Assembly (NCBI RefSeq): GCF_007896895.1
Contig: NZ_VOGW01000187.1
Location: 20,425 to 84,424, forward strand
DNA length: 64,000 nucleotides
Reading direction: 5' to 3'
From: Streptomyces misionensis
Lineage (GTDB): Bacteria; Actinomycetota; Actinomycetes; Streptomycetales; Streptomycetaceae
Shown here one piece after another: positions 47,794-56,022 of this stretch. Every line of letters begins with the position of its first letter. The first letter of the stretch is position 1. Under the pieces are notes generated by a model. That model was given only the letters and a program-made list of their open reading frames with translations, made no database searches and was not told where the DNA came from. Made by a program: the position numbers and the translations under genes.

Positions 47794-48240
47794 ATGAAGA
47801 TCATCCTCACCCACGAGGTGTCCGGCCTCGGTGCCGCCGGCGACGTTGTCGACGTCAAGGACGGCTACGCTCGCAACTACCTGATCCCGCGGAAGTTCGC
47901 TATCCGCTGGACCAAGGGTGGCGAGAAGGACGTCGAGCAGATCCGTCGTGCTCGCAAGATCCACGAGATTCAGACCATCGAGCAGGCCAACCAGATCAAG
48001 GCCCAGCTCGAAGGCGTGAAGGTCCGCCTGGCCGTTCGCTCCGGCGACTCCGGCCGTCTCTTCGGTTCCGTCACCCCGGCCGACATCGCGTCCGCGATCA
48101 AGGCTTCCGGTGGCCCCGAGGTCGACAAGCGCCGTGTGGAGCTGTCCGCTCCGATCAAGACCCTGGGCGCCCACGAGACGTCCGTGCGTCTGCACCCCGA
48201 GGTGGCCGCCAAGGTCAACATCGAGGTCGTCGCGGGCTGA
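47794..48240 (+). CDS. rplI: 50S ribosomal protein L9
   Basis: A 148-residue two-domain ribosomal protein. The N-domain [13 protein letters not shown] with [14 protein letters not shown] is the family signature. A long connecting helix and the C-domain with G-R-L-F-G-S-V-T follow. It ends the operon before a hairpin. Confidence 0.97.
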   Translation: MKIILTHEVSGLGAAGDVVDVKDGYARNYLIPRKFAIRWTKGGEKDVEQIRRARKIHEIQTIEQANQIKAQLEGVKVRLAVRSGDSGRLFGSVTPADIASAIKASGGPEVDKRRVELSAPIKTLGAHETSVRLHPEVAAKVNIEVVAG

Positions 48241-48271
48241 CCGCCGTGCTCGGTCTGAGCAGCTGAGAGAG

Positions 48272-48298
48272 GGGCCGTACCCATCGCGGGTGCGGCCC
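48272..48298 (+). terminator. Terminator of the rpsF-rplI operon
   Basis: An 11-bp stem with one G-U pair, arms 48272-48282 and 48288-48298, then a pyrimidine-rich stretch, 31 bases after rplI. Confidence 0.75.
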
Positions 48299-48342
48299 TT
48301 CTCCTTTGCGTGATGTCCTCGAGCGAAGGGCGCGAGGGCGAT

Positions 48343-48356
48343 GTTTCACGTGAAAC
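48343..48356. promoter_or_regulatory. parS site between rplI and the MATE gene
   Basis: Perfect GTTTCACGTGAAAC between convergent genes, two bases before the stop codon of the leftward MATE gene. Confidence 0.95.
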
Positions 48357-48358
48357 GG

Positions 48359-49696
48359 TCAGCGGGTCGCGCCCGTCACGATCCAGCGGCCCGAGCGGCT
48401 GCGCCACCACAGGGTCGCCATGCGGGTGGTCATCATCAGCGTCATCGCGGCCCACAGCGCGGTCAGTCCGCCACCGAGCGCCGGGACGAGCAGGGCCACC
48501 GGCACGAACACGGCCAGAGTCAGCAGCATGGCCCAGGCCAGATAGGGCCCGTCGCCCGCGCCCATCAGGACTCCGTCCAGGACGAAGACGATTCCGCAGA
48601 TGGGCTGGGACAGCGCCACCATCAGCAGAGCGGGCAGCGCCGCGTCCTTGACCACCGCATCGCCGGTGAACAGCGGGAGGAAGAGCGGCCGCGTGGCCAC
48701 CACGAGCAGCCCGAGTACGACCCCGGTCGCGATGCCCCACCGGACCATCCGCCGGCAGGCCTCACCGGCACCCTCCGCATCGCTCGCACCGAGGTAACGG
48801 CCGATGATGGCCTGCCCCGCGATGGCGATCGCGTCCAGTGCGAAGGCGAGCAGATTCCACAAGGACAGGATGATCTGGTGGGCGGCTATGTCGGCATCCC
48901 CGAGTCGGGCCGCGACCGCGGTGGCGATCATGAGGATGGCGCGCAGCGAGAGGGTGCGGACCAGCAGCGGTACGCCGGCCTGCGCCGAGGCGCGGATACC
49001 GGCCGCGTCCGGGCGGAGCGAGGCCCCGTGCCGACGGGCGCCGCGCACGACCACGGCCAGATAGACGGCCGCCATCCCGCACTGCGCGATGACCGTGCCC
49101 CAGGCCGAGCCGGCGATGCCCAGCCCGGCGCCGTAGACCAGGCTCGCGTTGAGAACGGCATTGGCGATGAAGCCGGCGACGGCGACATAGAGCGGGGTCC
49201 TGGTGTCCTGGAGGCCGCGCAGCACTCCGGTGGCGGCGAGCACCATGAGCATGGCCGGGATACCCAGGGAGGAGATGCGCAGATACGTCGTCGCGTACGG
49301 GGCGGCTGTGGAGGAGGCGCCGAAGAGATCCAAGATGCCGGGGGCCAGGGGAAAAACGACGGCGATGACGGCGCTCCCGAGCAGCAGCGCCAGCCAGATG
49401 CCGTCCATGCCTTGGCGGATGGCACCCTGGAGGTCACCCGCGCCCGTGCGGCGGGCCACGGCCGCCGTGGTGGCGTAGGCGAGGAAGACGAACACGCTCA
49501 CGGCGGTGGTGAGCAGGGCGGAGGCGACGCCGAGACCGGCGAGCTGAGCGGTGCCGAGATGGCCGACGATCGCGCTGTCTACCATGACGAAGAGCGGCTC
49601 GGCGACGAGGGCGCCGAAGGCCGGGACGGCCAGCGCGACGATCTCTCGGTCGTGCCGTCGTCGGGTGGCCTCGGGGATCTCGGGAGCCTGGGTCAT
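48359..49696 (-). CDS. MATE-family efflux transporter
   Basis: A 445-residue polytopic protein with about 12 membrane segments in two similar halves, of the DinF-like multidrug and toxin extrusion family. P-A-F-G-A-L-V-A-E-P-L-F-V-M-V-D-S-A-I-V-G-H-L is the N-terminal signature, and G-V-L-R-G-L-Q-D-T-R-T-P follows in the middle. It would export organic cations or metabolites using an ion gradient; the substrate is unknown. It is convergent with rplI. The ATG has AGGCTCCCG-like purines but no strong ribosome site. Confidence 0.92.
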   Translation of the reverse strand: MTQAPEIPEATRRRHDREIVALAVPAFGALVAEPLFVMVDSAIVGHLGTAQLAGLGVASALLTTAVSVFVFLAYATTAAVARRTGAGDLQGAIRQGMDGIWLALLLGSAVIAVVFPLAPGILDLFGASSTAAPYATTYLRISSLGIPAMLMVLAATGVLRGLQDTRTPLYVAVAGFIANAVLNASLVYGAGLGIAGSAWGTVIAQCGMAAVYLAVVVRGARRHGASLRPDAAGIRASAQAGVPLLVRTLSLRAILMIATAVAARLGDADIAAHQIILSLWNLLAFALDAIAIAGQAIIGRYLGASDAEGAGEACRRMVRWGIATGVVLGLLVVATRPLFLPLFTGDAVVKDAALPALLMVALSQPICGIVFVLDGVLMGAGDGPYLAWAMLLTLAVFVPVALLVPALGGGLTALWAAMTLMMTTRMATLWWRSRSGRWIVTGATR

Positions 49697-50178
49697 GGGC
49701 GCTAATGTAATCGTCCACAGGTAAGAGATGCAATTGTCGATTGCCCCTTACTTGTGATCTCGACTCCCTTCGTTTCGCGCACCGTTCGAAGCGATCTTGG
49801 CCCGACCGGGAAACTTTTTCTTCTGCACAGCCGGTGGATGTCGAACTCGCAGGTCAGAGAGGTGTTGCTGTCGAGGGCGAGGGCTTGTTCACAGGGCTGT
49901 CCACCGGGTCGTGCACAGGTTTCGGCGAGTTCTCCACAGCATCGGGCCGGTCGTCCACATGGCCTGTGGATAACCAGATTGGCTGACGCTGCCGACGGGC
50001 CTACCGTGGTCCGGCGCCCGCTCCTTCTCCCGGACCCGGAAGCCGTTCTCTCCGAGGCCCGGGAACCGGCATGAACCGACGCGCCAGAAGCGGAGTCGGG
50101 CCTCTCGATTTGTCAGTGTCGTGCCGTAGAACAGAGGCCACGGCGAGGTCCGCCGCGCGGACGGGAGGAGGTGGCTCG
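49697..50178. other. dnaB upstream region with a DnaA-box cluster
   Basis: 482 bases between MATE and dnaB without a supported gene. It contains five DnaA-box-like 9-mers at 49885-49973 (entered separately) and the dnaB ribosome binding site GGAGGAGGT. No clear promoter pair was found. Confidence 0.6.
49885..49973. promoter_or_regulatory. DnaA-box cluster upstream of dnaB
   Basis: TTGTTCACA (49885-49893), CTGTCCACC (49897-49905), TTCTCCACA (49930-49938) and TCGTCCACA (49951-49959) are on the plus strand; TTATCCACA, the perfect classical DnaA box, is on the minus strand at 49965-49973. Two others match the Streptomyces degenerate consensus fully. The cluster ends about 205 bases before dnaB and lies about 36 kb from oriC. 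Confidence 0.75.
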
Positions 50179-51657
50179 GTGAGTATTTCCGAGCCCTTGG
50201 ACGATCCGTGGGCGGACAGCGGGCCCAGTGATCGTCTGCCGGCCTCCCGTCGGCGTCCCGACGGCGGCCGGGGCCGTGACGAGCAGCACGACCGGGGCCG
50301 GGACAACGCTTCCTGGGACGGCGGCGGCTCCGCCTTCGAGCGGGTGCCCCCGCAGGACCTCGACGCCGAGCAGTCGGTGCTGGGCGGCATGCTGCTGTCC
50401 AAGGACGCCATCGCCGACGTCGTGGAGATCCTCAAGGGACACGACTTCTACAAGCCCGCGCACGAGACGATCTACCAGGCGATCCTGGACGTCTACGCCA
50501 AGGGCGAGCCGGCCGACCCGATCACCATCGCCGCCGAGCTCACCAAGCGCGGTGAGATCAACAAGGTCGGCGGCGCCGCGTATCTGCACAGCCTGGTCCA
50601 GACCGTGCCGACGGCGGCCAACGCCGAGTACTACGCGGAGATCGTCCACGAGCGCGCGGTCCTGCGCCGTCTGGTCGAGGCCGGGACGCGCATCACCCAG
50701 ATGGGATACGCGGCCGACGGTGACGTGGACGAGATCGTCAACAGCGCCCAGGCCGAGATCTACGCCGTCACCGAGCAGCGCACCAGCGAGGACTACCTGC
50801 CGCTGGGCGACATCATGGAGGGCGCCCTCGACGAGATCGAGGCGATCGGTTCGCGCAGCGGCGAGATGACGGGCGTGCCCACCGGCTTCACCGACTTCGA
50901 CTCGCTCACCAACGGCCTGCACCCCGGTCAGATGATCGTCATCGCGGCCCGTCCCGCCATGGGCAAGTCGACGCTCGCGCTGGACTTCGCGCGGGCCGCG
51001 GCCATCAAGCACAACCTGCCGAGCGTCATCTTCTCGCTCGAGATGGGCCGCAACGAGATCGCGATGCGTCTGCTGTCCGCCGAGGCCAGGGTGGCCCTGC
51101 ACCACATGCGCTCCGGCACGATGACCGACGAGGACTGGACCCGGCTCGCCCGCCGTATGCCGGACGTCTCGGCCGCCCCGCTCTACATCGACGACTCCCC
51201 GAACCTGTCGATGATGGAGATCCGGGCCAAGTGCCGCCGGCTCAAGCAGCGCAACGACCTGAAGCTCGTCGTCATCGACTACCTCCAGCTGATGCAGTCC
51301 GGCGGTTCCAAGCGCGCCGAGAGCCGTCAGCAGGAGGTCTCGGACATGTCCCGTAACCTCAAGCTGCTCGCCAAGGAACTGGAGATCCCGGTCATCGCGC
51401 TGTCTCAGCTCAACCGTGGTCCCGAGCAGCGCACCGACAAGAAGCCGATGGTCTCCGACCTGCGTGAGTCCGGCTCCATCGAGCAGGACGCCGACATGGT
51501 CATCCTGCTGCACCGCGAGGACGCCTACGAGAAGGAGTCACCGCGTGCGGGCGAGGCCGACCTGATCGTCGCCAAGCACCGAAATGGACCCACGGCCACC
51601 ATCACGGTGGCCTTCCAGGGCCACTACTCCCGCTTCGTGGACATGGCGCAGACCTGA
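50179..51657 (+). CDS. dnaB: Replicative DNA helicase DnaB
   Basis: A 492-residue hexameric 5'-3' helicase. After a disordered acidic N-terminus (residues 1-55) comes the helical N-domain (P-P-Q-D-L-D-A-E-Q-S-V-L-G-G-M-L). The RecA-like domain has Walker A A-R-P-A-M-G-K-S-T near 256-264, Walker B L-V-V-I-D-Y-L-Q-L-M and D-L-R-E-S-G-S-I-E-Q-D-A-D. No intein is present. GTG 50179 follows GGAGGAGGT seven bases away, so the longer frame is rejected. A DnaA-box cluster lies upstream. Confidence 0.97.
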   Translation: MSISEPLDDPWADSGPSDRLPASRRRPDGGRGRDEQHDRGRDNASWDGGGSAFERVPPQDLDAEQSVLGGMLLSKDAIADVVEILKGHDFYKPAHETIYQAILDVYAKGEPADPITIAAELTKRGEINKVGGAAYLHSLVQTVPTAANAEYYAEIVHERAVLRRLVEAGTRITQMGYAADGDVDEIVNSAQAEIYAVTEQRTSEDYLPLGDIMEGALDEIEAIGSRSGEMTGVPTGFTDFDSLTNGLHPGQMIVIAARPAMGKSTLALDFARAAAIKHNLPSVIFSLEMGRNEIAMRLLSAEARVALHHMRSGTMTDEDWTRLARRMPDVSAAPLYIDDSPNLSMMEIRAKCRRLKQRNDLKLVVIDYLQLMQSGGSKRAESRQQEVSDMSRNLKLLAKELEIPVIALSQLNRGPEQRTDKKPMVSDLRESGSIEQDADMVILLHREDAYEKESPRAGEADLIVAKHRNGPTATITVAFQGHYSRFVDMAQT

Positions 51658-51733
51658 CCGGACTCCATGCCCCCGGTGCCTCCGCGCCGGAAATGAATTC
51701 GACGCACGGCGTTCCAGCAGATGGACTGGGGGG

Positions 51734-53119
51734 ATGACGAGTTCACAGGACGCGCTGCTCCCGGGGACGCAGCGCGCATTGCTGCACAGGATCGCCGTCG
51801 CCCAGCGCGAAGGGCGGACGCCGTCGCTGGTCGCCGCCGTGGTGCGCGACGGGCGGACCGTATGGCACGGGGCGCGCAGCTCGGTGGAGGGGCACGCGCC
51901 GGACGAGAACGTGCAGTACCGGATCGGGTCCATCACCAAGACCTTCACGGCCGTGCTGGTGATGCGACTGCGCGACGAGGGCGTGCTCGACCTCGGTGAT
52001 CCGCTGGAGAAGCATCTGCCGGGCACCGCCGTGGGAGAGGCCACGATCGCCCAGCTGCTCGCGCACACGGCCGGGGTGGCGGCCGAGTCCCCCGGGCCCT
52101 GGTGGGAGCGGACGCCGGGCTCACTGCGGCCCGAGCTGAGCGACGTACTCGGCGAGCAGCCCCTGCTGCACCCCGCGGGCCGGCTGCACCACTACTCCAA
52201 CACCGGCTACACGCTGCTCGGCGCGCTGGTGGAGGAGCTGCGTGGCGCCCCCTGGGAGGAGGTGCTGCGCCGGGAGATCCTCGAACCGCTGGGCCTGCAC
52301 CGCACCAGTGCTCAGCCGCAGGCCCCGCACGCGGGCGGCTGGGCGGTGCATCCGTGGGCCGACGCGCTGCTGCCGGAGCCGGCGGAGGACCTCGGCCGCA
52401 TGGCGTCCGCCGGACAGCTGTGGTCGACCACGGGGGACCTGGCGCGGTTCGCGGTCTTTCTCGCCCATGGGGACGAGCGGGTGCTGAGTGCGGAGTCGGT
52501 GCTGGAGATGCGGACCCCGGCGGCGCCGGCCGAGGCCCCCGATGTGGTGGACGGGGTCAGTTACGGCCTCGGTATGCAGCTCACCACCCGCGACGGGCGG
52601 CTGCTGGTCGGCCACTCCGGTTCGCTGCCCGGCTTCCTGGCCAACCTCACCATCAGCGTGGAGGACGACCTGGCCGCGGTGGTGCTCACCAACTGCACCA
52701 GCGGGCCGTCGCTGGGGACGGTGGGCGCCGATCTCCTGCGGATCGTCGCCGAGGCGGAGCCGAGGATCCCCGAGCCCTGGCGCCCGCTGCGTGAGGTCGA
52801 CCCGGCGGCTCTGGAACTGGCCGGACAGTGGTACTGGGGGACCGGTGCCTTCGGGCTGCGGGTGACGGCCGATGGTCTTCTCTCGCTCGCTCCTCTGACC
52901 GGCGGCGGCCGCGGCTCCCGCTTCCGCCCGAACGGCGACGGCACCTGGACAGGACTCGAGGACTACTACGCCGGTGAGCTCCTGCGGCCCGTGCGGCGGC
53001 CGGACGGCTCCCTGAGCCATCTCGACCTCGGCTCGTTCGTGTTCACCCGGCAGCCGTACGACCCCGAGGCCCCGGTGCCCGGCGGCGTGGACCCGGAGGG
53101 CTGGCGGGGCCTCGACTGA
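51734..53119 (+). CDS. Serine hydrolase of the beta-lactamase/D-Ala-D-Ala peptidase type
   Basis: A 461-residue class C beta-lactamase-fold protein. The nucleophile is in S-I-T-K near residue 67, followed by Y-S-N near 154 and H-S-G near 295, replacing KTG, as in many esterase-like members. A C-terminal lipocalin-like domain of about 100 residues follows (W-Y-W-G-T-G-A-F-G-L). No signal peptide is visible, so it is probably cytoplasmic. The substrate is unknown. It follows dnaB by 76 bases and ends at a parS-centred palindrome. Confidence 0.87.
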   Translation: MTSSQDALLPGTQRALLHRIAVAQREGRTPSLVAAVVRDGRTVWHGARSSVEGHAPDENVQYRIGSITKTFTAVLVMRLRDEGVLDLGDPLEKHLPGTAVGEATIAQLLAHTAGVAAESPGPWWERTPGSLRPELSDVLGEQPLLHPAGRLHHYSNTGYTLLGALVEELRGAPWEEVLRREILEPLGLHRTSAQPQAPHAGGWAVHPWADALLPEPAEDLGRMASAGQLWSTTGDLARFAVFLAHGDERVLSAESVLEMRTPAAPAEAPDVVDGVSYGLGMQLTTRDGRLLVGHSGSLPGFLANLTISVEDDLAAVVLTNCTSGPSLGTVGADLLRIVAEAEPRIPEPWRPLREVDPAALELAGQWYWGTGAFGLRVTADGLLSLAPLTGGGRGSRFRPNGDGTWTGLEDYYAGELLRPVRRPDGSLSHLDLGSFVFTRQPYDPEAPVPGGVDPEGWRGLD

Positions 53120-53130
53120 CCCGTCGGCGC

Positions 53131-53170
53131 AGAGGGGCCCCGCGTTTCACGTGAAACGCGGGGCCCCTCT
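53131..53170. terminator. parS-centred 40-bp perfect palindrome
   Basis: Bases 53131-53150 are the exact reverse complement of 53151-53170. The outer parts are GC-rich and the centre is parS. It lies between the convergent serine hydrolase and GNAT genes and would form a very stable RNA hairpin, the best terminator candidate in this spacer. Confidence 0.8.
53144..53157. promoter_or_regulatory. parS site within a 40-bp palindrome
   Basis: Perfect GTTTCACGTGAAAC at the exact centre of the palindrome 53131-53170. Confidence 0.95.
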
Positions 53171-53194
53171 CCGCTCCGAGCGGGGCGAAAGCCG

Positions 53195-53647
53195 TCACAG
53201 GCGCAGCTTGAAGCCTTCGTGCGAGGCGGTGAACCCGAGCCGCTCGTAGAAGCGGTGGGCGTCGGGGCGGGACTTGTCGGACGTCAGCTGCACCATCCGG
53301 CAGTCGAGCCGCCGGGCCGTGTCGACGGCCCACTGGATCAACTCGGTGCCCAGACCGCTGCCGCGTTCATCGGCATGGATGCGCACGGCCTCGATGAGCC
53401 CACGCGTCGCACCCCGGTGGGAAAGACCGGGGATGGTGGTGAGCTGGAGGGTCCCGATCACCCGGCCGTCGCGCACGGCGACGACAAGATGCTGGTTCGG
53501 ATCCGCATCCAGCCGCTTCAGCGCCGCCTGGTACGGCGCGGGATCGTCGGGCGACTCCCGCTGCGCGCCCAGCGGATCGTCGGCGAGCATGCCGATGATC
53601 GCCGGAAGGTCGTCGGCGGTCGCCGCCCGTATCTCAAGATCTCCCAT
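53195..53647 (-). CDS. GNAT-family N-acetyltransferase
   Basis: A 150-residue single-domain acetyltransferase. The acetyl-CoA loop reads R-G-S-G-L-G-T-E-L near residues 95-103, and the C-terminal D-A-H-R-F-Y-E-R-L-G-F motif is classical. The substrate is unknown; small members of this subgroup acetylate amines or amino acids. It lies nine bases after the MarR gene on the same strand, so the two may be co-transcribed. It converges on the serine hydrolase. Confidence 0.9.
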   Translation of the reverse strand: MGDLEIRAATADDLPAIIGMLADDPLGAQRESPDDPAPYQAALKRLDADPNQHLVVAVRDGRVIGTLQLTTIPGLSHRGATRGLIEAVRIHADERGSGLGTELIQWAVDTARRLDCRMVQLTSDKSRPDAHRFYERLGFTASHEGFKLRL

Positions 53648-53656
53648 GCCCGCACC

Positions 53657-54115
53657 CTACGCGGGCACGTTCAGCGACTCCACGACCTTCACCAGCGGGG
53701 CCAGTTGAGGGTTCTCCGAGGCCTTGTCCAGGGCCTCACGCAGGGCGGCGTCATTGGTGGGGCGCGCCTTCTCCAGCAGCCGCAGGCCGGCCTCGGTGAC
53801 ATTGGTGTAGATGCCGCGCCGGTCGGTGGGGCACAGATAGCGCTCCAACAGGCCGCGGTCCTCCAGGCGGGTCACCAGACGGGTGGTGGCGCTCTGGCTG
53901 AGCACGACCGCGTCGGCGACCTGCTTCATCTGGAGATGCCCGCCCTCGCCGTCGTGCTGTCGGCTCAGTACATCGAGCAGTGAGTACTCGCGCACGCTGA
54001 GGTCGTGCTGCGCCTGGAGGGCGCGCTCGATGTGCGCCTCGATCTTCCCGTGCAGCGCAGAGAGGGCGCACCAGCCCTGAGCGAGGGCGGTGAGCGCGGG
54101 GTCCGTCGCTGTCAT
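53657..54115 (-). CDS. MarR-family transcriptional regulator
   Basis: A 152-residue winged-helix regulator. The recognition region is V-V-L-S-Q-S-A-T-T-R-L-V-T-R-L-E-D-R-G-L near residues 72-91, then the wing D-R-R-G-I-Y-T-N-V-T. The ATG at M-T-A-T-D-P has CGGAGGAA upstream and is favoured over the longer frame. It is divergent from an MFS exporter gene, the usual arrangement for MarR-controlled efflux. A TTGCA-N13-TGCAA repeat lies between them. Confidence 0.9.
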   Translation of the reverse strand: MTATDPALTALAQGWCALSALHGKIEAHIERALQAQHDLSVREYSLLDVLSRQHDGEGGHLQMKQVADAVVLSQSATTRLVTRLEDRGLLERYLCPTDRRGIYTNVTEAGLRLLEKARPTNDAALREALDKASENPQLAPLVKVVESLNVPA

Positions 54116-54179
54116 TGGCGTGTTCCTCCGTCCCGGAGCGGCTGCCTCAAGGATAGCCCAATGCCGTGATTGCCCGCTC

Positions 54180-54202
54180 TTGCATTTAGCCAGCGTCTGC
54201 AA
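54180..54202. promoter_or_regulatory. Possible MarR operator
   Basis: An inverted repeat TTGCA (54180-54184) and TGCAA (54198-54202) with a 13-base gap, in the MarR-MFS spacer. The half-sites are short, so this is tentative. Confidence 0.35.
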
Positions 54203-54258
54203 TTATCGTGATGGAACGCAAAGCGCTCATGCAACCGACTGGGAAGGTGTACCCCCAC

Positions 54259-55467
54259 ATGCCTCTCGCGCTTCTGGCCCTCGCGATCGGGGCCTTCGGA
54301 ATCGGCACCACCGAGTTCGTGATCATGGGTTTGCTGCCCGAGGTCGCGGGCGATTTCGGGGTCTCCATCCCCACGGCCGGCCTGCTGGTGACCGGCTACG
54401 CGCTCGGCGTGGTCATCGGCGCCCCGCTGATGACCGTGCTGGGCACCAAGGTCCCGCGCAAGCGGATGCTGATGCTGCTGATGGGCCTCTTCATCGCCGG
54501 CAACCTGCTGTCCGCGCTGGCCCCCGTCTTCGCGGTCATGCTGATCGGCCGCGTGGTCGCCTCGCTCGCCCACGGAGCCTTCTTCGGCATCGGCTCGGTG
54601 GTGGCGGCCGAACTGGTCGCACCCCAGAAGAAGGCCGGCGCCATCGCCATGATGTTCACCGGTCTGACGGTCGCCAATGTCGTCGGAGTCCCGCTGGGCA
54701 CCCTGATCGGCCAGCACGTCGGCTGGCGCGTCACCTTCGCGATCGTTGCCGCGCTCGGCGTGATCGGCCTCGCGGGCGTCGCCAAGCTGGTGCCCGAGCT
54801 GCCCCGCCCCGAGGGCGTGCACCTGCGGCACGAGCTGGCCGCGTTCAAGAACGCCCAGGTCCTGCTCGCCATGGCGATGACCGTCCTCGGTTTCGGCGGT
54901 GTCTTCGCGGCCATCACCTACATCGCGCCGATGATGACCCACATCGCCGGCTTCGCCGACGGCTCGGTCACCTGGCTGCTGGTCCTGTTCGGCCTCGGCA
55001 TGGTCGGTGGCAACCTCGTCGGCGGCAAGTTCGCCGACCGCGCCCTGATGCCGATGCTGTACGTCTCGCTGGGCGCCCTGGCCATCGTCCTCGCCCTGTT
55101 CACGCTGACCGCCCACAACAAGATCGCGGCCGCCGTGACCATCGCCCTCATCGGCGCCCTCGGCTTCGCCACCGTTCCGCCGCTGCAGAAGCGCGTCCTC
55201 GACCAGGCGCACGGCGCGCCCACGCTCGCCTCGGCGGTGAACATCGGCGCCTTCAACCTGGGCAACGCGCTCTCCGCCTGGCTCGGTGGCCTGGTGATCT
55301 CGGCCGGCTTCGGCTACACCGCCCCCAACTGGGTCGGTGCCGTGCTCGCCGCGGCCGCCCTGGTCCTCGCCGTCCTCTCGGCCGTCCTGGAGCGCCGGGA
55401 CACCGCCCGGGGCGCCGTGGCCGCCTCCAGCACCCCCAGCGGCCGACACGCCGCCGCCCGCCACTGA
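54259..55467 (+). CDS. MFS efflux transporter (DHA1, AraJ/Cml-like)
   Basis: A 402-residue 12-helix exporter. The start M-P-L-A-L-L-A-L-A-I-G-A-F-G-I-G-T-T-E-F-V-I-M-G-L-L is the signature of this DHA1 subgroup, and G-R-V-V-A-S-L-A-H-G-A-F-F-G-I-G is helix 4. Substrates in the subgroup include chloramphenicol and sugars. ATG 54259 is preceded by GGGAAGGT; in-frame ATGs at 54211 and 54229 and a GTG at 54208 are alternatives. The gene is divergent from MarR, its probable repressor, and followed by a GlcG-type gene. Confidence 0.88.
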   Translation: MPLALLALAIGAFGIGTTEFVIMGLLPEVAGDFGVSIPTAGLLVTGYALGVVIGAPLMTVLGTKVPRKRMLMLLMGLFIAGNLLSALAPVFAVMLIGRVVASLAHGAFFGIGSVVAAELVAPQKKAGAIAMMFTGLTVANVVGVPLGTLIGQHVGWRVTFAIVAALGVIGLAGVAKLVPELPRPEGVHLRHELAAFKNAQVLLAMAMTVLGFGGVFAAITYIAPMMTHIAGFADGSVTWLLVLFGLGMVGGNLVGGKFADRALMPMLYVSLGALAIVLALFTLTAHNKIAAAVTIALIGALGFATVPPLQKRVLDQAHGAPTLASAVNIGAFNLGNALSAWLGGLVISAGFGYTAPNWVGAVLAAAALVLAVLSAVLERRDTARGAVAASSTPSGRHAAARH

Positions 55468-55533
55468 GCCACCCACCGTCACCCGCGCCGACCCCGGTGC
55501 GGCCCCCATCGCACCACCCGAGGAGACACGTCC

Positions 55534-55953
55534 ATGACCACCACCGCCGTCGCCCCGCTCACCATCGAGGACGCCGAGCTGCTGGTCGCCACGGCCCGCC
55601 GTGCGGCCGAGGAGGCGGGCGTCACCGTCAGCGTCACCGTTCTCGACGCGGGCGGTCACCTGCTCGCCTTCCGCCGGGACGACCGGGCCGTGCTGATCTC
55701 CGGCGAGACCAGCACGCGCAAGGCCTACACCGCGCTCCAGCTGAACGCCCCCACCGCCGACCTGGTCGGCGCCGTCCAGCCGGGCGGCCTCTTCCACACG
55801 CTGCCCACGGCCCTCGACCGGCCGCTGCTGTTCATCGCGGGCGGCGTCCCCGTCCACCGGGACGGCCGGCTGATCGGCGCGGTCGGCGTCGGTGGCGGGG
55901 CACCCGAGCAGGACCACGGCTTCGCCACCGCGGCCGTGCGGGCCCTCGCCTGA
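55534..55953 (+). CDS. GlcG/HbpS-family heme- or cofactor-binding protein
   Basis: A 139-residue DUF336 protein. V-T-V-S-V-T-V-L-D-A-G-G-H-L-L-A-F-R-R-D-D near residues 30-50, R-K-A-Y-T-A and R-L-I-G-A-V-G-V-G-G-G are the family core. Relatives include HbpS of Streptomyces reticuli, a heme/redox sensor, and GlcG of glycolate operons. No signal peptide is visible, unlike HbpS. It follows the MFS gene by 66 bases with GAGGAG before the ATG, and a strong hairpin follows. Confidence 0.88.
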   Translation: MTTTAVAPLTIEDAELLVATARRAAEEAGVTVSVTVLDAGGHLLAFRRDDRAVLISGETSTRKAYTALQLNAPTADLVGAVQPGGLFHTLPTALDRPLLFIAGGVPVHRDGRLIGAVGVGGGAPEQDHGFATAAVRALA

Positions 55954-55972
55954 TCGCACGTCCCGGACGATC

Positions 55973-56005
55973 ACAGGCCCCGCCGCTCCCAGCGGCGGGG
56001 CCTGT
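55973..56005. terminator. Bidirectional terminator between GlcG-like and GNAT genes
   Basis: Perfect 15-bp arms 55973-55987 and 55991-56005 with a 3-base loop, between convergent genes. Confidence 0.85.
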
Positions 56006-56022
56006 CCATGTCCCACAGGGGT

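Noticed and set aside
53131-53170. Palindrome as an insertion-sequence end or transposon remnant
   Set aside because: It is centred exactly on parS, has no matching partner repeat or transposase, and lies at a convergent gene end.
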